DNA of 64,000 bases from JAPHSX01 sp041554195 (GTDB lineage: Bacteria; Pseudomonadota; Gammaproteobacteria; Thiohalomonadales; Thiohalomonadaceae). Position 1 is the first letter of the stretch, and every line of letters begins with the position of its first letter. This document shows positions 8,776 through 17,321 of this stretch, piece after piece. The translations under genes and the position numbers were made by a program. The notes under the pieces are model-generated. The model was not told the DNA's origin. It saw only the letters and a list, made by a program, of their open reading frames with translations, and ran no database searches. The stretch spans positions 62,001 to 126,000 of the forward strand of contig JBFFMJ010000004.1 in assembly GCA_041554195.1 (NCBI GenBank). The letters run 5' to 3'.

Positions 8776-9687
8776 ATGACCACCATGACAATGGAGCGAG
8801 GCTACCTGCCATGGAATCGTAATACCGGCGAGGAACGGCTGTTCCTGAAGACGCTGTTGATCGCAATGGCGATGTCGCTGCTGCTGGGACTGATCGTCCC
8901 GCTGTTCGACCTGCCGGAGCCGGATCGTGACCGGGCCGCAAAGGTGCCCCCTCGACTCGCCAAATTTCTGCTGGAGCGTAAGCGGACTCCGCCACCCAAA
9001 GTGGAGGTGAAGAAGGAGGAGGTGCCGTTAGAGGAGGTGAAACCGGAGGAGAAGCCCAGGGAGCAGCCTAAAGAGCAGAACAAGGCGCGTGAAAAGGCCA
9101 AAAAAAGTGGCCTGCTGGCGCTGGCCAATGAGTTATCGGCGTTGCGTGCCACCGATGCGGCAAACAAGGCGAAAGATTCCACGATACTGAGTAGCGGCGG
9201 CAACCGGGCTACACGACTGGGCGGCAATGTGATCGCCGCCGCCTCACAGGGCAGCGGCGGCATCGATACCAGCGGTTATAGCCGCGATAGTGGCAGTGGC
9301 GGCGATTTGGGCGAGCACGCCGTAAGCCAGGCCGAGGCGGTCAACCCCTCACTGGTGGCGATGGCGGAGGAGGAGTTCAAGCGTGTAAAACAGCAGGCGG
9401 TACGCGACCAGGAGACCGTGATCCGGGTGCTTGATAGTAACAAGGGGCGTATCTATGCCATCTATAATCGAGCCCTGCGTAAAAATCCGCTGCTGGCCGG
9501 TAAGCTGGTGATAGAGTTGACTATCGAGCCCTCGGGCAAGGTCAGTGGCTGTCGTGTCATTTCCAGCGAATTGCGTGACCAGGCCCTAGAGGGGAAATTG
9601 GTGGCTCGTATCAAGATGCTGGACTTTGGTGCCGAGAAGGTACCGGCCTACACCTTCAAATATCCGATCGAGTTCTTACCTTCCTGA
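8776..9687 (+). CDS. TonB-like energy transducer with AgmX/PglI-type C-terminal domain, module A
   Basis: A 303-residue bitopic protein. A short cytoplasmic start is followed by a membrane segment (about 23-44), a Lys/Glu/Pro-rich spacer ('RTPPPKVEVKKEEVPLEE'), a Gly/Ser-rich middle, and a folded C-terminal domain with 'GRIYAIYNRALRKNPLLAGK' and 'LTIEPSGKVSGCRV', the pattern of the AgmX/PglI (GltJ-like) C-terminus. Such proteins reach from the inner membrane across the periplasm and pass energy from an ExbB/ExbD motor to outer-membrane partners. It is the last gene of module A and lies three bases after ExbD2. The paralogue at 18989 has about 140 more cytoplasmic residues. Confidence 0.88.
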   Translation: MTTMTMERGYLPWNRNTGEERLFLKTLLIAMAMSLLLGLIVPLFDLPEPDRDRAAKVPPRLAKFLLERKRTPPPKVEVKKEEVPLEEVKPEEKPREQPKEQNKAREKAKKSGLLALANELSALRATDAANKAKDSTILSSGGNRATRLGGNVIAAASQGSGGIDTSGYSRDSGSGGDLGEHAVSQAEAVNPSLVAMAEEEFKRVKQQAVRDQETVIRVLDSNKGRIYAIYNRALRKNPLLAGKLVIELTIEPSGKVSGCRVISSELRDQALEGKLVARIKMLDFGAEKVPAYTFKYPIEFLPS

Positions 9688-10030
9688 TACACCTATTGAA
9701 TAATGAATGAACTGTAGGGATAATCCCCAGCCGATGGTCGTAGCGGATATTCCCCTGCCCATTGGCTTAAAGAAAGGGCCTAGATGTAACGACCAGGGTA
9801 GGTTATCTCGCTGCAAAGCGTTTCTTCAAAACAAGCTTCCCTAGTACGTCAACAGCGGGCCATGCCGTGGGAAACGGTAGGATTTTTACGATCTTGGTGT
9901 GGGCAAGAACGACACAAATACCGTGTGATCGCAGTGCTATGGTAGGAAAATGTGTACGAATCGACGGTTTCAACATGCTGGATATGTTCAGATCGTTGAC
10001 GAATAACTGGAAGCTATTGGGTTTTTTACT
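9688..10030. other. Intergenic region between module A and module B
   Basis: In this 343-base gap I see no convincing gene, terminator hairpin with T-tract, or clear promoter hexamers. A 74-codon frame starting at 9867 has unremarkable composition and runs into the next gene in another frame, so it is treated as chance. The gap probably holds the module B promoter, because the next gene (10031) starts 343 bases downstream of the last stop. Confidence 0.3.
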
Positions 10031-10561
10031 ATGTCACGAATTCTTAGTGGGCTACTGCTCTTCCTCGCTCTTGGCGGGCAACTCTCTGTGAGTGTGGCGG
10101 AAGAGGTATCCAAAGAGCAGATAAAGGGCCTGGATGAGCAGGTACAGGACATCAAGAAGGACGTCCTTGGGATTTCCGTAGACCTGAATTTGCTGGAGGA
10201 GAAGCTGCTCTATCCATCAAATACAGAGGTTTCCCTGTTTATTTCGCTCGCAGGTGGGGATGAGTTCCGTCTGGATTCAGTCGAAATAGAGCTGGATGGC
10301 AAGGCCGTGGCGCATCACATCTACTCATTCAAGGAGTTAGAAGCACTCAGGGCTGGTGGCCTGCAACGCATCTATACGGGTAATACCAGAACAGGTGCGC
10401 ATGAGCTGAAGGTTGGATTCGTGGGGAAAACCACGTCCGATAGCGAGGTAAGGAAGGTCGAAACGTACACCTTTAATAAGGGTATCGCACCTGGGCTTGT
10501 AGAGATCAACCTGGCGGGGCCCGGTGTCAGGTCAGATAGCATTGAATTTAAAGACTGGTAA
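10031..10561 (+). CDS. Exported coiled-coil protein, extra first gene of module B
   Basis: A 176-residue protein with a clear signal peptide (predicted cut SVSVA-EEV). Residues about 27-60 form a short heptad-like helix ('LDEQVQDIKKDVLGISVDLN'). A beta-rich domain follows, with alternating strands ('TEVSLFISLAG', 'VEIELDGKAVAHHIYSF', 'AHELKVGFVGK') that could be Ig- or fibronectin-like. It has no counterpart in module A and no family I can name. It sits three bases before the TPR gene of module B, so it is likely co-transcribed. The start ATG has only a weak ribosome site. Confidence 0.75.
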   Translation: MSRILSGLLLFLALGGQLSVSVAEEVSKEQIKGLDEQVQDIKKDVLGISVDLNLLEEKLLYPSNTEVSLFISLAGGDEFRLDSVEIELDGKAVAHHIYSFKELEALRAGGLQRIYTGNTRTGAHELKVGFVGKTTSDSEVRKVETYTFNKGIAPGLVEINLAGPGVRSDSIEFKDW

Positions 10562-10564
10562 TAG

Positions 10565-12649
10565 ATGCTAGGAAAAACAATTGGCTTTGCTGTAATCCTA
10601 CTGTCTCTGCAGACAGTACTGGCCAGTGAGCCCACGCAGACCAGGGCTAGAGATCTCTATTTTGGTGAAGCACTCTATTATGCACATCAGCAAGAGTACT
10701 TTGATGCTGTCGCTCGTCTCGACACTGAATTAAGGCAGTACTACGGTATTGATGAGCCGCAGCTGGATATGCTGCATTTCCATATCAATGAGGCGGAATT
10801 CTCCGTTGGCGATTTCGAACTGTACTATCGGATGCACCGTCGTGCCGGTCGCGCCATCAAGGCGGTTATCGAGGGAAATGTAGCGCCTGCGGTACGCAAT
10901 GAGGCACTTTTCCGTCTGGCGCGAATTTACTTTCAGAAGGAAGATAACGTCAATGCGCTGCACACCATTGAGCGTATCGAGGGGGAAATCCCGGAAGAAA
11001 TCGTAAATGATGTTGCCTTTCTGAAAGGGCAGATATATATGGTTAACGGCCGCTTTTCTGATGCCGAAAAGATATTCGCCGCACTGGAGGGTGCAGAGAG
11101 TCACAAGGGGTTTTCTTCCTATAATCTAGGCATCTCTCTCTATGCACAGGGTAAGGATGAGATGGGGGTCCTTAGCCTGGAGAAGGCAGGTCAGGTTGAA
11201 GGCAGTGAGCGTGCCGTTCTTGCGATTAAGGATAAAGCAAATTTAGTTCTGGGAAGTAAGTTGCTCGACCAGGGAAAGCTGGAACAGGCAGGTAAATACT
11301 TTGATCGCGTCCGTCTTGACGGCCCCTTTTCGAACCGCGCACTACTAGGCATGGGATGGGCGGATATTAAACGCGAGCGCTACGAACGAGCGCTCGTACC
11401 ATGGAATATTCTGGTAAATCGTAACATCACGGATCCGTCAGTACAGGAGGTATTGCTGGGAGCACCGTTCGCCTATGGGAAATTAGGGCTGTATGGCCGC
11501 TCTGCTCTAATGTATGGCAGTGCACTTACTGCAATGTCCAGTGAACTCGACCGGCTGGATGCCTCGATTAAGAGTATTAACGACGGAAAGTTCCTGGAGG
11601 CTCTGGTCAGGGAGGAGATTAAACAGGATAAGGGCTGGGTGATTAAGCTGCGTAAACTGGCTGATACCCCCGAGACATACTATTTAATGCTTCTCATGGC
11701 TTCGCATGATTTTCAGTCTTCATTACAGAACTACCTCGATCTGGAGGAGCTAAGAAAACGATTAGATGCCTGGTCAACATACTATGATTCCTATGACGAA
11801 ATAATCGCCATTCGTCGCGCATATTATGAACCGTTGTTACCAGTAATTGATGAGAAATTTAGAAAACTGGATTCCAGGATTCGTCTTCGTCTCGAACAGC
11901 GCGACAAGGTGGATAACCGTTTAAAGACGATGTTATTTGCGCCGCGGCCGGAATTTCTAGCGACGGCAGAAGAGCGTATCGCAAGGGACGAAATCGATGC
12001 CATTGAAAAGAAACTGGGCAAGGAACTGCTGCAAAATAACCCGGCAATTAAGCATCGCTTAAATCGCTTAAAGGGGGCTATCCTGTGGGATATCACTACG
12101 GAATATGACCAGCGGCAGACTGAAGCGTTTAAGCATCTTGCAGACCTTGACCGTGATATTGCACGGTTAAAGGAAATTAATGCCTCATTTGTTCGTACTC
12201 GCCAGGCGGCCACCCAGAGTTATCAGGGGTACGATAAACCAATAACCCGCCTGAGGATAAAAACACGTGACGCACTGGCAAAGGTCAAGGTATTAATGGC
12301 ACGTCAGGGTCATATGTTAGAGGTGATGGCCGTAAACGAACTGGTTAAACGTCGACAGAAACTTGAAGAGGCACAGGTTAAGGCACGCTTTGCCATGGCC
12401 GAGAGTTATGACCGTGCTACGGCGAAAGAAAAGGCCAGTGCGCAACAAAAAGCCGTGTCTTCATCGGAAGCGAAAAAAGAAGAGCTCCCCGTTAACACGG
12501 AGGAAACTAACAACCCGGATGAGGAGAAGAATACGCTTCCGCAAGAAGCCGTGGCTCCAGCAGAAGCGAAAGAAGAACTCACTGTTAACACGGATGAAAC
12601 TAACAAGCCTGATGAGGAGAAGAATACGCCTCCCCGGAAGGATGATTAA
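10565..12649 (+). CDS. Exported TPR-type protein, module B
   Basis: A 694-residue periplasmic protein with a signal peptide (predicted cut TVLA-SEP). TPR-like helical repeats cover about residues 25-280. Long charged helices follow (about 370-590), likely coiled coil, and the C-terminus is a low-complexity acidic/Lys tail made of two imperfect repeats. The block 'RVRLDGPFSNRALLGMGWAD' ties it to the module A gene at 1881; it is about 200 residues longer because of the coiled coil and tail. Its stop overlaps the next start (TAATG). It is probably a scaffold of the module B complex. Confidence 0.78.
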   Translation: MLGKTIGFAVILLSLQTVLASEPTQTRARDLYFGEALYYAHQQEYFDAVARLDTELRQYYGIDEPQLDMLHFHINEAEFSVGDFELYYRMHRRAGRAIKAVIEGNVAPAVRNEALFRLARIYFQKEDNVNALHTIERIEGEIPEEIVNDVAFLKGQIYMVNGRFSDAEKIFAALEGAESHKGFSSYNLGISLYAQGKDEMGVLSLEKAGQVEGSERAVLAIKDKANLVLGSKLLDQGKLEQAGKYFDRVRLDGPFSNRALLGMGWADIKRERYERALVPWNILVNRNITDPSVQEVLLGAPFAYGKLGLYGRSALMYGSALTAMSSELDRLDASIKSINDGKFLEALVREEIKQDKGWVIKLRKLADTPETYYLMLLMASHDFQSSLQNYLDLEELRKRLDAWSTYYDSYDEIIAIRRAYYEPLLPVIDEKFRKLDSRIRLRLEQRDKVDNRLKTMLFAPRPEFLATAEERIARDEIDAIEKKLGKELLQNNPAIKHRLNRLKGAILWDITTEYDQRQTEAFKHLADLDRDIARLKEINASFVRTRQAATQSYQGYDKPITRLRIKTRDALAKVKVLMARQGHMLEVMAVNELVKRRQKLEEAQVKARFAMAESYDRATAKEKASAQQKAVSSSEAKKEELPVNTEETNNPDEEKNTLPQEAVAPAEAKEELTVNTDETNKPDEEKNTPPRKDD
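12467..12631 (+). repeat. Two imperfect tandem repeats of 96-base period in the tail of the module B TPR gene
   Basis: Two copies, beginning at about 12467 and 12563, encode 'EAKKEELPVNTEETNNPDEE' and 'EAKEELTVNTDETNKPDEE', each followed by 'KNT'. The DNA copies are very similar over about 70 bases. The repeats extend a charged, probably unstructured C-terminus. No function is assigned. Confidence 0.75.
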
Positions 12650-15600
12650 TGCGCTACAGCACCCTAACTTTTCTGCTGTTTTCAGTGTTCTTGTCAGCCT
12701 GTTCGGTGACAAGCGAGAAGGGTACGCTTGCCCAGCTTAGAAGTGTCCAGCCGGAACTTAAAGACGAAAAGATCGAGGGCGGTCTGGAGAAGGCGATGCA
12801 GAGCTACCAGCGATTTCTGGAAGAAACGCCTGACTCTGCGATGACCCCGGAGGCGATACGACGTATTGCTGATCTCACCATTGAAAAGGAGTATGACTCC
12901 GATGCGGATGGTAAAGGTCTTCGACCTTCAAGCACTTCAGCTCCTAAAAAGGCCAGCACTCTTGAGCAACCCGCGGTTAGTAGCGCTTCCGGGCGTGATG
13001 CAGCTACTGTAGCCGCCGGAACGGCGGCAAGCGATAAAATCTCAAAAATTGGTGATGAATCAGAGAAGGATTTTGAGAGGCGGGTCGGGAAGGGTGAAAC
13101 CGTTAAGGCAGATACTACTAAGGGTTTTGCCGCACCGTTGCCAGAGGGTGAAGACGACCTGGCTAATGCCAATGCCGAAAAGGCTATCGCGCTGTATAAA
13201 AAACTACTCGAAAAATATCCGCTTTACGAAAGAAATGATCAGGTGCTGTATCAGATGTCACGAGCCTATGAGGAGCTGGGCCGGGTCGAAGAGGCCATGA
13301 CGGTGATGAATAGATTGGTCAAATCCTATCCCACCTCCAAATACATGAATGAAGTGCAGTTTCGCCGCGCTGAATTTTTCTTTACCCGAAAAAAATATAT
13401 CGACTCGGAAGAGGCCTATCAGTCGATTGTGACATCGGGTCCCGGCTCTACTTACTTTGAGCTGGCGCTATATAAACTTGGTTGGTCCTTTTATAAGCAG
13501 GAGCTCTATGAAGAGGCTCTGAATCAGTATATTGCATTGCTGGATCATAAGGTCAATATTGGCTACGACTTCGAGCAGAAAGCGGATCAGGGTGAGAGTA
13601 AGAGGATAGAAGATACCTATCGAGTTATTAGTCTCAGTTTCTCAAACCTTGGCGGCGCTAGCGAAGTCGTAGACTACTTCTCTCGCCATGGTTCGCGTAG
13701 CTATGAGGACAAGGTCTACAGCCACCTTGGCGAGTTTTATCTTGCCAAGCGCCGTTATAGTGATGCCGCGGCCTCCTATAAGGCCTTTATCGATCTCTAT
13801 GCCTTCCACGAAGTATCACCTCATTTTAATATGCGGGTGATCGAGATCTATAAGAAGGGCGGCTTCGCCAAGCTGGTCGTCGATGGCAAAAAGCAGTTCG
13901 CCCAGACCTATGCACTAAATTCCGAATACTGGAACTATTTTGAGATTAGCGCACGTCCTGATGTCATCGGTTTTCTTAAACAGAACCTGAAAGATCTCGC
14001 TAATCACTATCACGCCCTGTATCAGGACAAACGGTTTGTTAAAGAAAAGGCGAGTAATTATGCCGAGGCGTTGCTGTGGTATGGCAATTACCTGGCCTCT
14101 TTCCCCAGGGAGGATGAGTCACCAGCAATCAACTATCAAATGGCTGATCTGATGCTGGAAAACAAGGACTTCGGTGGTGCTGCCAGGGCCTATGAAAATA
14201 CGGCCTATGATTATCCCCTGCACGAAAAATCTTCTGCGGCTGGTTATGCCGCCGTTTATGCCTTCCGTGAGCAGTTGAAGGTTGCGATTCAGGCAGAACG
14301 CGGGGCAGTGAAACAACAGGTTATTCGTAGCTCGTTGAAGTTCGCCGACACCTATCCTGAACATGAGAAGGTCACCATTGTCCTGGGGGCTGCCGCTGAC
14401 GACCTCTATGAGATGAAAAACTTTGAGCTGGCAGTTAAGACGGCTCATAAGCTGATTGATAATTATCCCAATGCCGAGAAGGATCTGGTTCGCTCAGCTT
14501 GGCTGGTTGTGGCGCATGGCTCATTTGAAATGAAGCTGTTTGCCAATGCGGAAATTGGATACAGCAATGTTCTATCTCTAACACCTGAAGGTGACAAGAC
14601 ACGTGCCAAGCTGCTGGATAACCTGGCCGCCTCTATCTATAAGCAGGGTGAAGAGGCGAATCTGTTAAAAGAGTACAAGCTGGCGGCGGATCATTTCCTG
14701 CGTATCGGCGTACTCGCCCCGAACTCTAAAATTCGTGCCACTGCTGAGTATGATGCGGCGGCGGCATTAATTCAGTTGAAGGATTGGGATCGAACCGCCA
14801 AGGTTTTGCTGGCATTTAGAACTAGTTTCCCCGGCCATGAACTGCAGCCCGATGTGACGAAGAAGATCGCCTTTGTCTATCGCTCTGCCGGTAAGTTGGA
14901 GCTTGCAGCGGCAGAGTATGAGCGTATCGAGCGTGAGTCAAAGGATGATGATGTGCGTCGTGGGGCACTGGTCATCGCGGCGGAACTTTATCTGGAAACA
15001 GGCTCTACTATGAAGGAGCTTGCGGTATACAAGCGCTATGTCGGGTTTTTCCCACGACCGGTGGAGCAGGCGCTGGAAATCTATAGCAAGATTGCCAATG
15101 TATATAAAGTGCTTGGCGATGATGGCAATTATACCGCCACGCTGAAAAAGATAGTGACTATAGACTCTTCCGCGGGCGAGGGTCGCACTGACAGGACCCG
15201 TTATCTGGCGGCTCAGGCGGCACTGGTGATCACTGAACCTCTGTATCATCAGTTTGCGTCTATCAAGCTGGTACAACCCATAAGGGATACACTTGGCCTG
15301 AAGAAAAAGGCAATGCAAACGGCCCGCACCGCCTATTCAAAGCTGATTGATTACGAGGTGGCTGATGTTACTGCCGCGGTGACTTTCTACATGGCTGAGA
15401 TGTATTACGATTTCAGCCGTGCGTTGATGACCTCAGAGCGCCCTACCAATCTTAATGATCTTGAGATGGAGCAGTATGAGCTGGCACTGGAAGATCAGAT
15501 TTTCCCCTTTGAAGAAAAAGCGATTGCCGTTCATAAGAAGAATCTGGAGCTTCTTTATAGCGGGATATATAGCAGCTGGATCGATAAAACTATCGCGAAA

Positions 15601-16269
15601 TTAGCCGCCATATTCCCAGCAGTCTATGCCCGTGCAGAAGAGAGTAGCGGGATCGTTGAGACCATCGACTCATTTAGCTATGTCGTACAAAATCTTGTCG
15701 TGGAACCCGCGGTAAGTGCTGCCCCCGTTAGTGGTGGTGCGCCGACAGATAATGGTGGTGTACCGGCAGATAATGCTGGTGTACCGGCAGAAAATGCTGG
15801 TGTACCGGCAGATAATGGTGGTGTACCGACAGATAATGCTGATGTGCCAGCAGATAGTGCTGATGTACCGGCAACTACTGATGATGTACCGGCAGATAGT
15901 GCTGATGTACCGGCAGATAATGATGGTGCAGCGGCAGATAATGATGGTGTACCGGCAGCTACTGCTGGTGTACCGGCAGATAATGATGGTGTGCCGGCAG
16001 ATAGTGCTGATGTACCGGCAGATAATGATGGTGTGCCGACAGATAGTGCTGATGTACCGGCAGATAATGATGGTATAGCAGCAGATAGTGCTGATGTACC
16101 GGCAGCTAATGCTGATGTACCGGCAGCTAATGCTGATGTACCGGCAGATAATGATGGTGTACCGGCAGATAATGGTGCTGCGCCGGCAGAACCTACTTCA
16201 GGAGAAGCTTCAACAGGTGCGTCCCAACCGCCTGTTTCCGAAGAGGAGGCGAGTGATGCCCCGCAATAA
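12649..16269 (+). CDS. Very large TPR lipoprotein with VPADNDG-type repeat tail, module B
   Basis: A 1,206-residue lipoprotein (lipobox FLSA-C, Cys18), paralogous to the module A gene at 3365. A Ser/Ala/Lys-rich linker at about residues 85-165 leads into many TPR units ('QVLYQMSRAYEELGRVEEAM', 'AINYQMADLMLENKDFGGAA'). The conserved C-terminal block 'RALMTSERPTNLNDLEMEQY' with 'PFEEKAIAVHKKNL' is shared with module A. From residue 1031 to 1177 it carries 21 consecutive seven-residue units, then a short acidic end. The TPR body should be a periplasmic scaffold at the outer membrane; the Pro-containing acidic tail is likely extended and flexible. The tail is absent from the module A copy. Confidence 0.82.
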   Translation: MRYSTLTFLLFSVFLSACSVTSEKGTLAQLRSVQPELKDEKIEGGLEKAMQSYQRFLEETPDSAMTPEAIRRIADLTIEKEYDSDADGKGLRPSSTSAPKKASTLEQPAVSSASGRDAATVAAGTAASDKISKIGDESEKDFERRVGKGETVKADTTKGFAAPLPEGEDDLANANAEKAIALYKKLLEKYPLYERNDQVLYQMSRAYEELGRVEEAMTVMNRLVKSYPTSKYMNEVQFRRAEFFFTRKKYIDSEEAYQSIVTSGPGSTYFELALYKLGWSFYKQELYEEALNQYIALLDHKVNIGYDFEQKADQGESKRIEDTYRVISLSFSNLGGASEVVDYFSRHGSRSYEDKVYSHLGEFYLAKRRYSDAAASYKAFIDLYAFHEVSPHFNMRVIEIYKKGGFAKLVVDGKKQFAQTYALNSEYWNYFEISARPDVIGFLKQNLKDLANHYHALYQDKRFVKEKASNYAEALLWYGNYLASFPREDESPAINYQMADLMLENKDFGGAARAYENTAYDYPLHEKSSAAGYAAVYAFREQLKVAIQAERGAVKQQVIRSSLKFADTYPEHEKVTIVLGAAADDLYEMKNFELAVKTAHKLIDNYPNAEKDLVRSAWLVVAHGSFEMKLFANAEIGYSNVLSLTPEGDKTRAKLLDNLAASIYKQGEEANLLKEYKLAADHFLRIGVLAPNSKIRATAEYDAAAALIQLKDWDRTAKVLLAFRTSFPGHELQPDVTKKIAFVYRSAGKLELAAAEYERIERESKDDDVRRGALVIAAELYLETGSTMKELAVYKRYVGFFPRPVEQALEIYSKIANVYKVLGDDGNYTATLKKIVTIDSSAGEGRTDRTRYLAAQAALVITEPLYHQFASIKLVQPIRDTLGLKKKAMQTARTAYSKLIDYEVADVTAAVTFYMAEMYYDFSRALMTSERPTNLNDLEMEQYELALEDQIFPFEEKAIAVHKKNLELLYSGIYSSWIDKTIAKLAAIFPAVYARAEESSGIVETIDSFSYVVQNLVVEPAVSAAPVSGGAPTDNGGVPADNAGVPAENAGVPADNGGVPTDNADVPADSADVPATTDDVPADSADVPADNDGAAADNDGVPAATAGVPADNDGVPADSADVPADNDGVPTDSADVPADNDGIAADSADVPAANADVPAANADVPADNDGVPADNGAAPAEPTSGEASTGASQPPVSEEEASDAPQ
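15739..16179 (+). repeat. 21-base tandem repeat array (21 units) coding for VPADNDG-like heptapeptides
   Basis: Twenty-one in-frame units of exactly 21 bases were counted by eye. Typical units are VPADNDG, VPADSAD, VPAANAD and VPTDNAD; the DNA core is GTACCGGCAGATAATGATGGT with scattered changes. Every unit keeps the reading frame, so copy-number change would lengthen or shorten the tail in steps of seven residues without a frameshift. The units are directly adjacent and there are no spacers, so this is a coding minisatellite and not a CRISPR array. Confidence 0.95.
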
Positions 16270-16393
16270 TAGCCTCACAGCTAAGGACGTTCTGTCAGTA
16301 AGTATGGCTAAACTGGTTATCTGGTACGGACATTCTGTTCCGGCGAAGGGGAGTTTTCCATTGTCCTTGAGGGGGTGGTGCCGTGAGGTTTGA
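16256..16393 (+). CDS. Possible 45-codon leader ORF between the two lipoprotein genes of module B
   Basis: ATG 16256 lies inside the end of the large TPR gene and has a strong site, AGGAGG, six bases upstream. It encodes 45 residues (MPRNNSLTAKDVLSVS...) and ends just inside the next gene. It is the positional equivalent of the true start of the small TPR lipoprotein in module A (6156), which also uses GAGGAGG inside the preceding gene. The product looks like nothing known. It may be a remnant of the old start, or serve translational coupling to the GTG at 16383. Confidence 0.25.
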   Translation: MPRNNSLTAKDVLSVSMAKLVIWYGHSVPAKGSFPLSLRGWCREV

Positions 16394-17003
16394 GTATAGA
16401 AAAGCCTTATGGGTGCACAAGTGGATATACTTGTTGTTTATCCTGTTTTTCTCCGCGTGCGCTACATCGCCAGAAAAGAAATCTGAAACGACTTATGCGG
16501 TTAATATCAATGTTGTTGAAAATCAGAGTATCGATCTGGCAGTAAGAAAGGACTTTGATGAGGCGACAAGGCTACTAAAGGGTAAGCAGTATGAGGCTGC
16601 GATCGAGTTGTTAACAAAAGTGATAGAGGCATCACAAACTAATAGTGCTCCCTATATTAATATCGGTATAGCTTATACAATGCTCGGGAAAAATGAGCCT
16701 GCGGAAGAAAATCTGAAGCATGCGCTAGCGATTAATCCTGAACATCCAGTAGCGAACAATGAATACGCGCTCCTTTTGCGCAAAACTGGCCGCTATTCGG
16801 AGGCCAGACAGCTATATGGTAAATTGCTGGCGAAGTACCCGGGTTTCATGCCAGCAAGAAAGAACTATGGAATTCTCTGTGAGCTCTATCTTAATGACCC
16901 ATCGTGTGCACTTGAGCAATATGAGGCTTTCACTGAAGTGTTTCCCAAGGATGAGGACGTTAAACTATGGATCGTTGGATTAAAGAGAAAGCTGGAAAAG
17001 TGA
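16383..17003 (+). CDS. Small TPR lipoprotein, module B
   Basis: A 206-residue lipoprotein starting at GTG 16383 behind a purine-rich GAGGGGGTGG. A longer basic N-region (MRFEYRKALWVHKW) precedes the hydrophobic stretch and lipobox FFSA-C (Cys26). TPR units follow: 'SAPYINIGIAYTMLGKNEPA' and 'PVANNEYALLLRKTGRYSEA'. The end 'GILCELYLNDPSCALEQYEA' with 'VKLWIVGLKRKLEK' aligns with the module A protein at 6156. Its stop overlaps the next start (TGATG). The DNA is visibly richer in A+T than the module A equivalent. Confidence 0.8.
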   Translation: MRFEYRKALWVHKWIYLLFILFFSACATSPEKKSETTYAVNINVVENQSIDLAVRKDFDEATRLLKGKQYEAAIELLTKVIEASQTNSAPYINIGIAYTMLGKNEPAEENLKHALAINPEHPVANNEYALLLRKTGRYSEARQLYGKLLAKYPGFMPARKNYGILCELYLNDPSCALEQYEAFTEVFPKDEDVKLWIVGLKRKLEK

Positions 17004-17284
17004 TGAAATCTATAGCAAAAGGCTGTTCATTTTTACTTTTTACGGTTATTTTTTCGTCCGCTGTCTGTGCAGCGTCTGAATCCGAACCTAAAATGATCTC
17101 CGGCATCTCTATTGTTGGCAACAATGAGGCGCCAAAGTCACTTTTTATCGTCTCCTGGAAGGGTTCGGAGATTGGTGAAGAATCAGACCTGACTTCCGGA
17201 TTATTAGACGATTCAATGCGTCCTGTTGATCGGGACGTGTTTATGAGAGAAATAGATTTTTACGATATCAGGCAGGGTAATTGA
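17003..17284 (+). CDS. Small periplasmic protein, module B
   Basis: A 93-residue protein from ATG 17003, overlapping the previous stop, with GGAAAAG upstream. The signal peptide (hydrophobic residues 8-20, cut near VCA-ASE) precedes a short acidic mature domain. Its core 'GISIVGNNEAPKSLFIVSW' resembles 'GAAIKGIEATPRVTFIVPW' of the module A protein at 6800. The family is unrecognised. Conservation of this small gene in both modules, always just before ExbB, argues that it is a real component. Confidence 0.7.
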   Translation: MKSIAKGCSFLLFTVIFSSAVCAASESEPKMISGISIVGNNEAPKSLFIVSWKGSEIGEESDLTSGLLDDSMRPVDRDVFMREIDFYDIRQGN

Positions 17285-17321
17285 GTATGTGTAATAGACA
17301 AATTCTGTTGAGGGAAATGTA

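Noticed and set aside
7110..9687. Module A as an ordinary Tol-Pal or TonB-ExbBD system, or a flagellar MotAB pair
   Set aside because: There are two ExbDs, an AgmX/PglI-type C-terminus and TPR lipoproteins, and no tolA/tolB/pal, TonB-dependent receptor or flagellar gene nearby.
9867..10091. 74-codon frame between the two modules
   Set aside because: It has no ribosome site, no similarity and no signal, and it runs into the following gene in a different frame.
15739..16179. Regular 21-base array as a CRISPR
   Set aside because: There are no spacers, the units are contiguous, in frame and coding, and no cas genes are near.
15716..16393. Long frames over the repeat array reading 'MVVYRQIM...' in another phase
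   Set aside because: These are shadows created by the 21-base periodicity. The frame reading VPADNDG continues a TPR lipoprotein from both sides.
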